This document shows positions 11,755 to 22,400 of a stretch of 64,000 bases of DNA, one piece after another. Each line of letters begins with the position of its first letter. The stretch's first letter is position 1. The DNA is taken from positions 1,364,001 through 1,428,000 of the forward strand of contig JACTVC010000002.1 of NCBI GenBank assembly GCA_018417955.1, written 5' to 3'. The notes beneath the pieces were generated by a model. The model was not told the origin of the DNA. It saw only the letters and a program-made list of their open reading frames with translations, and ran no database searches. This DNA is from Laccaria trichodermophora (taxonomy: Eukaryota > Basidiomycota > Agaricomycetes > Agaricales > Hydnangiaceae). The translations under genes and the position numbers were made by a program.

Positions 11755-12959
11755 TGAGTTCCGTTTTCAAATTTCCGTGCTTGACCAGAATCAACGGAGA
11801 TCAACGGCTCCGGCCCACAGAAAGCCGCCTCCGAACGGTCGTTTGCACTTCTCACCTACAACTTCTTGGCTGCTCAACTCAGGATTGCATGGGTGGATTA
11901 TCTTTTCCGAAGTCTGATTGTTTCACTGTGCGCCTACCCGTTTTTCTAATGTCGCCTTTCTCATTTCCTATTCAGAAGGGCTCGTGGTTCTAGGGAATTT
12001 TGACGAGTTTTATGATCATCATTGTCGTTACTCCTTGAATGGAATGGATCATAACGGTTGAGACTTCTCAAATAAGGTCGAACATAGCTGTTCTCTCCCG
12101 AATGAACATACGTGGTTCTTTTGGATGGTTTTCCTTACTCTCAAGCTAACAGTATCTGCTGCTCACTCCTAATTTCAGCATTTTGGAGGATCAGTAGATC
12201 AAGATGAGAGCAAAGGCGTCGTGGCGTTCACGATCAGGATACAAACCTTGCGATTGATTCGGAATCTCGGATCTTTCCTTCTTTTCTTCTTCCAGCTCGC
12301 ATCTCCTTCGTCCAGCTTTCTCAGCATCGCGTTGGGTGTACCTGGTTCTTCGTCATGATATTTCAAATGGCCTGGGATACGGGTACGTGCATAACCACAA
12401 TTCTGGAGATATTTCTATTCATCCATTGAAATTGAGAAGCTAGAATTTGAGAACTTAAGTTCGCTATCACTACGGCCTGGATGACTGTCATGGCCATGTG
12501 TTCTCTCTGTGGGTACGTCTTGTAACCCACTTAGTCAAGATCAAGGGTCTAATTGCGCTGATACTACAGTACCAGGAGCGAACGACACAAACATCATCGT
12601 TTAACGCTAAGCTTCATTGCTGAAGCTCAGCTTCCTTACACCCAAGGAAATCACTGTGCAACACTATTGGTACTATATAGAACATGAATCGGCATGAATT
12701 CTTGCCTCATTCAAGTCTGCCCCTCACATTAACTCACCTCCGAGTATGACCCTTAAAAAATGGCCTTCTCGACCATTGATCTGCCCTGCAATCAAAGTCC
12801 TCTCCGATCTAACAGATTCCGAAATACAAATTCATCTCAGGACGACTCCTCTTACTTCCCTCTTTCGAATAGGGACGACCTATAATCTCAACGATCGACC
12901 ATTTCCGGAACCGATAGATTTAAGTAGATAAAATACCATCTCCTCACACCTCGCTTGGC
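11755..12959. other. Intergenic region, 1.2 kb, no supported gene
   Basis: This stretch lies upstream of SDHAF2 and of the following seven-transmembrane gene, so it probably holds both promoters. Frames inside it (11706-11993, 12746-12931) carry no motif. Confidence 0.4.
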
Positions 12960-14485
12960 ATGCGATTTATTCCTCTCTTTACCTCGTTTTCCATCTTTTT
13001 CGTTCCTCCAACTACAAGCGCTCGGTGGCACAGTAATCTTGCCCCCTCTTCAAGGATGGACGTGCCACTGCTTGATAGGTATGATTACGCCCGGACATGA
13101 TACTTCAAATATTTCAAACTGACTGGCTTTGTTCCTTTATTCCTTCCTTGCGACCGTAGACTCATTTACTTGTGCGCATCTTGGGTCGGCACGATATTAT
13201 ATACTGTCGAGCTCGGGCTTGCTGGCTACTATTTCTACCGATTTTCCAGCCGCCCGCGTCTGCGGTTCTTGGTCGCCGGCATATTGCTCATGGATTCTGT
13301 GGGCATGCTTGCCTTTTTTGCTCAAACTTGGATGGTACGCTCATCACATATGTTCGAGGCGTCTCACCTATCTTACTATCTTCCTTGAAGATCCTGTCCG
13401 ATGCAACTTGTACCACCTTTTCTTTTGCTGCTGAAATTTGATCTCACAGAAGGGATAGCACAACAAATGTCACTCTTTGTTCATTCATGGACTCGGCCAA
13501 TCCTCGTTTGCACCACCACCATATCCGCCGTAATAGAGCAAGTATTCCTAATTAATCGCTACAAAAGACTGTAAGCATCCTTCCTCGTGATTCCGAAAGA
13601 AAAGGTAATAACATCGCATGCAGGTCACAAAATTGTATCATTTGCATGCCACTGATACTGTTGGTCATTCTCCACGTCAGTGTCAACATTTCTAAATATT
13701 CCCTGTCAAATCCGTACGAGATGACTTTGCGAACAGGCGGGCTTCAGCGTCTTTTCTGGGTTTTATTTTTTCTTCCGCGTCGATGACTCCCCCGGTCCCG
13801 GTAGCATAGGCATACTCACAACCACGTACGCTGGTAATCTCGTGAATAATACCGCTCGGCCTAACAATCTCCCCGGTAGAATTTCAGCCTGCCTAGCAAC
13901 GGCAGTCGACGTACTCATTCCCATGGCACTTGTGTGGCAGCTCCATGCAATCGGCCCTCTTTGTCTTGAGAGGTAAGCGTCCATTGGGATACGTGTGGAT
14001 CATCTCCTCAAGATTTATAGGGCATACGGGCGAAGGGTAATCAACGCGATCTCCGCTGGCTGCCTTGGTGGCGTGCTGAGCATTATCCTCGTCGTCCTCT
14101 TTTGGACGCAACGAAACAGTTGGTAGCAGTCTTCTATACCTCACGAGATTGTACTGATGTACTTTATGCAGTATATGCTGGTGCGGTTTTTCCACTTGGA
14201 GGGGTACATTGCATTACCGTCTTGGTGAACCTTGTGGTTTGCAAAAGAAGAAGCACAATGGTTGGCTTCCCACCAGCGCCAAAGTCCCCTGAATTAGATG
14301 TGGAAATCGCTCTGGAATCTGCTCGTGAGTTTTTCATCGTGTTCCTCTACCCCATCCTTACAAAGTTGCGAAAAGCGGGGAAGCGGTCGCTTAGTCCTCG
14401 TATCGTAGACCCTTTTGTGAGCCGTCAAGCTTTCTTTGTGGACGTCGAAGTACGCAATTTCTCGTTGTCAACCGCATATACCTAA
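12960..14485 (+). CDS. Seven-transmembrane fungal protein (DUF6534-like architecture), frame not closed
   Basis: Exons with strong membrane segments are visible in order: about 13151-13334 (LIYLCASWVGTILYTVELGL, then FLVAGILLMDSVGMLAFFAQTW), about 13441-13573 (RPILVCTTTISAVIEQVFLI), about 13624-13680 (IICMPLILLVILHV), about 13890-13972 (CLATAVDVLIPMALVWQL), about 14021-14120 (ISAGCLGGVLSIILVVLFW) and about 14171 onward (GAVFPLGGVHCITVLVNLVV). This matches the large family of basidiomycete orphan seven-helix proteins ending with a short polar tail (PPAPKSPELDVEIALESA). The second exon ends in phase 0 at the GTACGC donor near 13335, but the next exon needs phase 1 and I found no micro-exon to correct it. 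The gene may be damaged by an indel, or the model may be incomplete. The start (12960 or 13056) is also uncertain. Confidence 0.5.
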
Positions 14486-14629
14486 CATTATTTGCGCAGA
14501 GGAAATCCACACAAGATACAAAGATTGGATATGGGGAATCCTTAGAAGGAACGTTCTCACCCGTTGCGCTGTAGAATTGCGGGGTTGTACGATGGCTGGG
14601 TCATTTAATTTATTAGAAACGGTCTCTTT

Positions 14630-15165
14630 CATCATTGTTTTTTTTTGCATGCTCTTCGATAATCTGTAAATTATAACCACCATGTAAACTAAGTTATTTC
14701 TTGCGTTGCTGTAATTGACCCCACAGAGATAGATGGGCCGATTATTACACTTTGACTTCAGTCACCTCCACCTTTCCAGGTCGGTGCGTCTTTTCATAAT
14801 TTTTGACATAATCAGGGGACTTAGTGTACGTCCTTCCGCTATCATCGTTTCTGCCTCGCTAAAGAGTGGGCATTTGGTACCTAGACTCTGGATCAGCGTA
14901 CTCAGGCGGTTGCTTGTAAGTCGACATCGTGATGTGGCCACCGTGATGGTCAGTTGCCGGGGAAGGCGGGGGGGATGTCGCCGTAAGTTCCGTGAAGGAC
15001 GGGAGCCAATGGTTCGCCAGCCTGGCGTGCGCCATCACTTGCTCGTCTTGGGGTTCAATTCGCCTCGGCTCAGCTGTAAGGCAAGAGACGTACAATAAGG
15101 CGTTCTACCGAGGGGTTCTTGATAGATTTTATGCCGCTGCATCTTGGCCCAAAACCCTGCCAGAT
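14630..15165. repeat. Duplicated block, copy A (about 540 bp)
   Basis: Clearly similar along its whole length and in the same orientation to 17560-18096. Shared landmarks are gcatgctcttcg, gatgggccgattattaca, cagtcacctccacctttcca and aaaaccctgccaga. Similarity fades at both ends. The two copies are about 2.4 kb apart. Confidence 0.85.
14744..15164 (-). pseudogene. Broken copy of the small membrane-protein gene at 17664-18224
   Basis: This is the gene portion of duplicated block A. Relative to copy B it lacks a net 13 bases around 15015-15035 (the stretch encoding NKKPVPGE is reduced to a scar), which shifts the frame. A CAG codon in copy B is TAG near 14863 (PTL then stop), and there are further small indels. 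The upstream exons coding the membrane segment and the start are missing or diverged beyond 15165. Codons beyond the breaks still resemble copy B, so the loss is fairly recent. Confidence 0.8.
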
Positions 15166-15525
15166 AAAGAGATGATGCGTGGTAGGTGGATAGGTGTCCT
15201 TGCCTTTCGTGACGATTATGATAGCTTTAAATTTCTCGAGAGGGGCAGACTCCCGACTTACAATTTTTCTTGACATGGCGCTGATGAACTCCGAGACAGT
15301 GGATTGAAATTGAACACCAACGCGTCTAGATCTGTTCAAGTTTGTCCGCTGTACGTGAGTAGCGCAATTCGAAGGGTTGTTGGTGCGTAATTCTGTTTTT
15401 GAAACATGAGGTCACTGGTGAAACATTCTTCAAATCTAAACTTGGCTCGTCACTCTGAAGAATGGATGAAGATTTGTCCATTGAACAGCCTGCATTCGCA
15501 AGCTATGACTAACAGATCCCAACAG

Positions 15526-16009
15526 TGAGCGCCGCATGTGGCAGAAGAAGATTGAATACGAGAGAACTCGTGGGATGTCTATGATAGAACGACGGTTTTA
15601 CTTACAGGAACGCTTCGGAGCGCCGCCTCAACCCCCCAGACTCCCAGTTCCAGGCTTCTTCTGCTTGGAAGACTTCAAACAGCCAGAGATCTGGGCTAGC
15701 ATACACCTCCCCTTGCCAACGTTCACGGAGGCCAGAATCCAGAATCACATTGTGAAGAAATGGAAAGGCTTGCAGGTCCTCTTGAAAGCGCCTAGAGAGT
15801 TTGCTAATGGCTGGGTGGATGGATTTTGGTGTGAAATAGAGTCAAGGGAGGTTGTTTATCGTCTGGGGGAGCAACATCTGGATGGTCACCACCTGTTGGC
15901 ACGAGTTTTCTTTCAGAAGAAGTTGGATGAAGGGTGGAAAACAGACAAAACGATAGAATCAACTGCACTGATTCTCCGCTGGAAGGGTGACGAGGACTTG
16001 CTGGAGTAG
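15526..16009 (+). CDS. Hypothetical protein, 3' exon of an unresolved gene
   Basis: This is an open frame of about 160 codons that appears to begin after a cccaacag acceptor at 15525 (preceded by a ctaac branch-like site), so it is probably a last exon and not a whole gene. It is compact and protein-like: ERRFYLQERFGAPPQPP, LPVPGFFCLEDFKQPEIW, EFANGWVDGFWCEIESREVV. I recognise no family. It lies between the two duplicated blocks on the opposite strand from them. The upstream exon could not be fixed; a good donor (GTGAGT) at 15352 is a candidate. Starting at ATG 15536 instead gives 157 residues. Confidence 0.4.
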
Positions 16010-16240
16010 GCGACCTTTCATTTTTTGAGCTGATTCATTTGTGTGCTCCGCCATCCGCCCTTGGCTTTATGTGGTCGCTATTTCAACTCTCGCATTTCAT
16101 ATTGTATGAATCGGACAAACCAATCAGCCCTTGTCAAGACCCATAACTGTTGAAGTGCCCATAAAAGATAATGTTCAGAAGCATTTCCTAGAAGAAAAAA
16201 GCGTGATTTTGACAGTTCACTCTCTGCGTCCAAAGCCTAC

Positions 16241-17481
16241 GTGGAGAGACTCACCGATGAACCAATGTGTATAAGTTTTGAAGTGGGGTTAAGCGTCACC
16301 CCTCGTCTGGGACATCGTGATTCAGGCATAGGAGCGCTCGAGGACGATGACAGGACATCAGTCCCGAAGTATTTTCACTCAACCCTCCCAATACAAGAAG
16401 AGGACGTTTACAGGCCGGACCTTCGGTTCCTAGAAATTGTGGAAAGACTTCTCAAGCATCTGCCTTTGCCTGTAGAAAACCATTCAATCCAGAGGAAAGG
16501 GGAATGCAAGAGTATCGGGGCTGGATTGTCCATGGGGAGCCTTCGTTGAGGCCGTCATCACCAGAACAAGGTAAGATGTTTCGTTTATAATCAACTTGAA
16601 CTCCAGGCTGACGGAAAATTTAGTCGGTTTTATTTTTTCATCGCCAATTATTCGAGCGCATGTCGCCCTCTGGTTCGAACAGATAGAGAGCATATTCCTA
16701 TCATTGCCGAAGAATTCAAGATCGTCTCTTCAGAGAGATGCGGGTTTCAAGAACATCGAGACACAACAACAAATTCTGTGCGGACAAGCGCCAAGGTCGA
16801 CGAGGATATGACCAGCGGAGGTCTTCTACTCATCTTAGACCGCATTGGAAGGAAAAGGAAAATCAAGACTCTTATTGGGTACATGTGCCCTTGCCCAGAG
16901 AAAAAGCCGCCAGAGCGCAACTAAGCCTGGTACCTGACCAATATCGGTGTCCACCAGTCATGTGGGACTGTCGAATCCAAGGGAGCAGGAATGAGCAGGT
17001 CAATAGACGACTCGGGGGTGGAAAAATGGGTTGCATTTGTCCGGTTTGACAGGGGAGTGAATCTCGCGGTGGGTAGCTCCAGCAACCGGTATGCGAACAC
17101 AAAACCAACCCGACGTGGTCTGCTCGGCTTTGTTAGAGGTGGAATTCTTCCTCCAGCACGCCCAAGTCCGTCGTTTCGAAAGATATAATTTGCAAGGACG
17201 ATCGTTGTTTCAAGCCACTCGCTTTTAAGTCAGTGGATGAAGGTGGGGAGCTAGAGATCGGCACGCGAGGGTATATGATAAAGTTGATGGTCTCATCGAG
17301 GACGGGCAAAATTGATCGCGATTGTTGTATGGTATGTTATTTATATCCGAGTCCTGCGGAGGGCCTTCTCCAGAAGAATCTTGGAAGATTGCGAAAACTG
17401 CTCTCTTCTGAGACCCTCCGTGAAGTGGAAAGTACGGGAGAAAAAATTTACAGGGAATCGAAGGCGACGAGAGGTACCTGA
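16241..17481 (+). CDS. Possible exons of a second hypothetical gene
   Basis: Three open, moderately protein-like frames run in series on the plus strand: 16241-16549, a frame around 16690-16924 (IAEEFKIVSSERCGFQEH, then GLLLILDRIGRKRKIKTLIG), and 17133-17481 (DIICKDDRCFKPLAFKSVDE, then LEIGTRGYMIKLMV). A GTAAGA donor at about 16571 could link the first to something downstream, but I could not build a full model and recognise no domain. These may be parts of one fast-evolving gene together with 15526-16009, or separate remnants. Confidence 0.25.
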
Positions 17482-17559
17482 GAAATGCACGGCAGGAAGA
17501 TGTCGGGAGCACGTCGACCCCATGACAGTATTACTTAGACCGATTTCTCTTTCTTCACT

Positions 17560-18096
17560 GTTTCATTGCATGCTCTTCGACAATCCGTAAATTATGACAA
17601 CCGTGAACTAAGTTATTTCACTCGTTCCTGTCATTGACCCCAGAAGAACAGATGGGCCGATTATTACATTTTGACTTCAGTCACCTCCACCTTTCCAGGT
17701 CGGTGCGTCTTTTCATAGTTTTTGACATAATCAGGGGACTTGGTGTACGCCCTTCCACTATCATCATTTCTGCCTCGCTGAGGTGTGGGCACTGAGTACC
17801 TAGACTCCGGATCAGCATACTCGGGCGATTGCTTGTAAGTCGACATCGTGATGTGGGCGCCGTGGTGATCCTTGCCGGGGAAGGCGGGGGGGATGTCGCC
17901 GTAAGTTCCGTGAAGGACGGGAGCCAATGGTTCGCCAGGTACCGGCTTCTTATTGGCGTGTGCCATCACTTGCTCGTCTTGGAATTCAATTAGCCTAGGC
18001 TCAGCTGTAAGGAAAGAGACGTACAATAAGGCGTTCTACCGAGAGATTCTTGATGTCTTTTATTCCGCTGCATGTTCGCCCAAAACCCTGCCAGAG
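17560..18096. repeat. Duplicated block, copy B (about 540 bp)
   Basis: Direct-repeat partner of 14630-15165. This copy keeps the open reading frame and the full upstream exons, so it is probably the source copy. The duplication includes the 3' flank beyond the stop codon and ends inside the second exon. Confidence 0.85.
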
Positions 18097-18224
18097 TAAC
18101 TGCGACGATAGTTCCGCCAATCAAGAAAGTCTGGAAGCAAGGTAAGTATTGACCCATAGCGGGAAATGCGGTTTCATACTCGTCCAAACCTAGACGGCGG
18201 GGAGGTGGGAATCATACCAGCCAT
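17664..18224 (-). CDS. Small single-pass membrane protein, unknown function
   Basis: Exons 18180-18224, 18040-18130 and 17664-18004 give about 158 residues. After a short N-terminus (MAGMIPTSPPSRFGR) comes one membrane segment (TFLIGGTIVAVTLAGFWA) and a basic stop (NMQRNKRHQE). The tail is polar and rich in P, Y, H and G (HGTYGDIPPAFPGKDHHG, KQSPEYADPESRY), ending in EVTEVKM. No family was recognised. The first intron is normal (49 bases). The second, needed to keep the frame open, is only 35 bases, unusually short for fungi; the same sequence is kept in the duplicated copy. A mitochondrial or ER membrane location is possible. Confidence 0.6.
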
Positions 18225-19320
18225 GGTTTCAATAAGTTAAAAGTTGAGAAGATTGTTGTGGTAGTAAAGAGAGGAGGGCTTGCTTTGACAATGCATTGAG
18301 GTGATTCAGATTTCTGAATGTGATGACGTCAGATCGGGAGGAGAGCTATTTGCCACGAAATAATCATATTCAGTTCATTTTTGTTCTGTTTTAGCTGTGT
18401 TAAAATCCGAACTTTGGATAGGATACGTTATTCCTGATGGAATGTATAGGCAACGCATAAAAGAGAACGAGGGGAGGAGAAAAACGTACTATTTTGGTGG
18501 TCATCCAGCTCTCCCTTCCGCTTCTCTGAGATTCTCCGTTTTGCAAGGTAAAATGTCACTCCGGCCACGAGCAGCACCCCAGTAAAGCCCGCACCCTAAA
18601 ACACGATGAGGTTTAGGTGGTTGTATGAGGAAATGAAGAAGAGAGGGTTCTTGCCATTCGTTTCGGTGTGTCGAGCTTAAAATCGGCCATTTTCAAACTG
18701 CTTTTGGCCAAATCCTCGTTTCCAATGGATTCGGGAGAAGCCTGGCAGGTGTCCAGAGAATTAGTGGTGTTCGTAGATAAGAGCGGTTGGACATACACGC
18801 TTCGTGAGAACGAGGAGACCCCAGCGGCGTTGCGCCCACTTGTTTCCTTCAACTTTCGAAGTCGACCCCAGTTCCACAAGCTTCATTGACTGATCCACTA
18901 TGCTATTGAAGGATTGCCTCCCTACTTTCGAATCTCTCGCGCCATCCCCCTTTCTCCTTAGAACTTCACAATTCAATCCATCGAGTGGCTTCCGCACCCC
19001 AAATGATCAGACTTGACAACCTTGACCCTTGGCATCTCTTACACCTCACCCTTCTATCTTCATTTCCATGGGTTTATTCGACTGTCCGACCAGCTCGATC
19101 TCAAGCTCGCCTCGGCCATCATGCCCACCAGTATCCAAACCTTCTTGCCTCTCAGTGGATACGAGGAAGTATTGGAGCGAAAAGCACCAGTAATGTGGTG
19201 CATGTGCAGATTCTGTGCAGAAGTGACAATATTTTCGAATTCCTTCAGGATCGTGGACGGACACATTCTGCTCTACAACCCTCCGTAAACTCGGCTGGAT
19301 GACGATGCCTGTGGAGAATA
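18225..19320. other. Intergenic stretch with a possible lone membrane-segment exon
   Basis: On the minus strand, 18490-18595 is flanked by a ttttag acceptor and a GTACGT donor. It encodes a hydrophobic stretch (GAGFTGVLLVAGVTFYLAKR) followed by charged residues. Upstream minus-strand frames (18613-18879) could supply an N-terminus, but I could not join them, so I do not call a gene. A small mitochondrial membrane protein is a guess. No other feature was seen. Confidence 0.25.
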
Positions 19321-19340
19321 GCGGATACGGATACTGAGTC
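19321..19340. repeat. Candidate left terminal inverted repeat
   Basis: gcggatacggatactgagtc, about 110 bases upstream of the transposase start. It pairs with 24831-24850 with two one-base gaps. Confidence 0.45.
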
Positions 19341-19430
19341 TGAAAAATATATTATGTAATCATCACCTGATCGCTTCTGAGAGATAGCGCGTTACTTGGA
19401 CTATTGTCGCTATCGTCTTGCTCAACCACG

Positions 19431-22400
19431 ATGGACTCAGATTTTGAATCAGTACACGTCGAAAAACCGGGGGGACATTCTCCAACTTGTTTGGAAGCAC
19501 CCGGGAACTCACAAGGCATGTAAGTCCCCAGATATCTCTTTCCTCGCGCCGTTGCTGATGCAACCGACATTGAACAGATCACCGTTTGCACAAGAATTCA
19601 CGCCGCTTATGGAGGATAGCTTTGGAAACCCCCCAGGTGCGTAAGCTATCTGATCTATGAAACATGCATACTCACGTTCCTCCAATCAAATCATAGATTA
19701 TTGTGGATCTCCCGCATCTTTGGTCCCACTGACCATTCCAACCTCCCCTACCGACCATCGCACACATTCAGCAGTGAACGCCGTACCCGCTGGCTCACCT
19801 TCCACTTCCCACACACCATCTACGGCTTATCTAAGCCCTCTTTCAGCCACCAACCCATCGTTCGCTTCACAAGCGCCTCAAACAGCCCATCTCGGACATC
19901 GCGAGGTGTCTGTTTCCCCTGCCAGCTCATCGACCACCTTACATGCGCCCACTATGTACCCCCCAACCTCAACTACAACACTGCCTTCTCCCGAACGTAA
20001 ACGCGGTCGCCCGAAAGGGAGCGTGAAATCAAAGCCAGTGACATATGGCCCACGTCCAAGACTTGGACGGCCTCCCGGAACTGGGTATAAGCAGAGGCTG
20101 AGGGCATCGTTGGGTGAGGATGCAGCTCAGGCGGCGAAGAGACCGAGGGGACGACCCCGGAAACAGGATTCATCACCTGTTTCTGTGGAATTTGGAAAAA
20201 TGGTAAGTTTGCTATTCTATATTACTTCTCCTTTACTTATCTACTCTTAGATGGTCTCTGGAACACCTTCACGACATGAAGGTCCTTCTTTCCAGGCACC
20301 ACGGGCCCTGTTACATGGCCCAGGTTCATCCGTTCCACCTACGCCATCTCTGCTTAGCGATACAGCCATATCGCTTCCATCTCAGACTGCCGCAGCCGCA
20401 AGTAGGACTACGATACAGCTCCCTGACGCATTTCTCAGCACCCCTGCACCTGGTCCTCGTCTATTGGATGCCCGTTGCACCATCATTCCAGATGAAGACC
20501 CACAACGAGATGTTGAGACACCCGATCACGACGGGGAGGACAGTGAAGGGTTGGAGGAAGAGTTAGGGGCAGAGGATGACCCTCAGGATGATGACGACGA
20601 AGCCGATGAAGACCTAGATGAGCCAGAGACACCACCATCTTCCTCTCGATCGCGCCGGCCATTGCCAGTCTGGCTTATGGACCAGTTCAATGCAAGACGC
20701 GAGGAGTCGAAGGGTCGTGACGCAAATGGCCTTCCGCCGCTATACTCTGACAACGAAACTTTCTGGTTCCCACAAAAATCAACATTTTTCTTCCTCCAGC
20801 AGCAATCCTGCTCCCCACCACAACTCTACAATCCACGGTTCTTCTTGTGGGATCCCGAATGCCTTTGCAATCGCGTTCCATGTCCAAATTGTAAGCAGCC
20901 TCTTCAGCGACATGGCGAGATCTTGCATCCGCGACGATGTGTCTGTTTGGACTCCACATTCTGGATCATCGGCTACCGTTACCGATGCGGGAATTGTTTC
21001 CATCCGAGAACGAAGAAAAGAACAGTCACATTTCGAAGCTGGGATCCCCGCATCCTTTCTGTTCTTCCTCCAGCTCTCGCAGCTGAATTCCCCACACATC
21101 TTACTCATCGTAGCGGGATCTCTAATGTCCTTTTTTCATGGATGAGGTCGTGCTTCCAAAGTGGAATGGGTTCTAAACAGATTTCCGATGCTGTTCGAAC
21201 CCAGCATCTCCTCAATCATGACCTTCTCCATCTCCAGTACTTACAGCACCTTGCACTCCGTAAATCGTCGTTAGATTCTTGGACTGGTAGAAAATATGAA
21301 GCTTTCTTATCATTTGATGATGCTGGTCCAAGAGGGCGACATGGATATATTCCAAGCCCACGATGGTTTCGGGATGTATATGATGGCTACATAGAGAAGC
21401 ACCAGCATGACTTCAACCAACACACTGCTATGTTACCTGCAGACGTATGTGCAGTAGACCACAGTCATAAGGTATGGTCATTATCATGTATCTTATACTT
21501 GTATTCATGTTCTTGCTTTGCTAGGTCACAAAGCATGTTGCTCGAGTGGAGGGAGAGCAGGTGTTTACTGCTCTCCTCACAGTAACCAACCGCACTGCTC
21601 AAATTCGAGCATGTGATTTTGTCGCAACGAAATCCCATTCACAATTTGAACTTGCCCTAAACCGTATGCGGGAGTCACTGGAGCTCTTTGGTCATTGCCA
21701 ACCCTCTGCTTTCTACACCGATATGCCAACTGACAGAGGATTTCTTGAGAAGTGCTTTCCATCACTCCGGGAAAATGTCTTCCCTGTTGAGAAATATGGT
21801 GATCTTGATGTCTTCGAGCTACCTTCCTCAACTCAACTCAGCATTCTTCCAAAAAATACTGCTCAATCAATCAACGATGCTGTTCGCTCAATTCTTGATG
21901 ATGTCCCCCAAGATGCTGGAACTATTGTCATAGGATTTGACTCAGATATTCAAGGAAAATATGCTACTGTCCAGCTGGCATATCAAAATCGTGTATATCA
22001 TCTTCAGGTATGTACTTTTTCTATATGAAATGTAAGTTCTTACAATTATTTATGAAAGATTGGGGAGAACCTGGCAAAACGAGAGCTTCCTCATCAGCTC
22101 AAGCTTCTTCTTCTCCACCCCCGAGTTCTCAAAGCAGGTCGGCTGGTCACTTCAGACCTTTTACGCCTTCAACAAGCTTGTCATTCAACTGTCCCTTTTA
22201 TCGGTGCACTTGACTTGGCTAAATATGCCAAAGAGCGATGTGTGATCTCCAACATATCAAAAACCAGCCTTCCCGACCTCTGTGCCCTTGTTTTACACAA
22301 GCGTTTTCTCAACAAAAAACTGTCAGAACAGGTCAGTGAAATGCAAGCAGATACTGTTCTGACAGAAGCACAGCTGCAACATGCTGCTCAAGGAGCTTAT

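Noticed and set aside
19657..19696. ATG at 19657 as the transposase start
   Set aside because: Two upstream exons with good donors extend the frame to 19431, and the segment 19637-19696 behaves as an intron.
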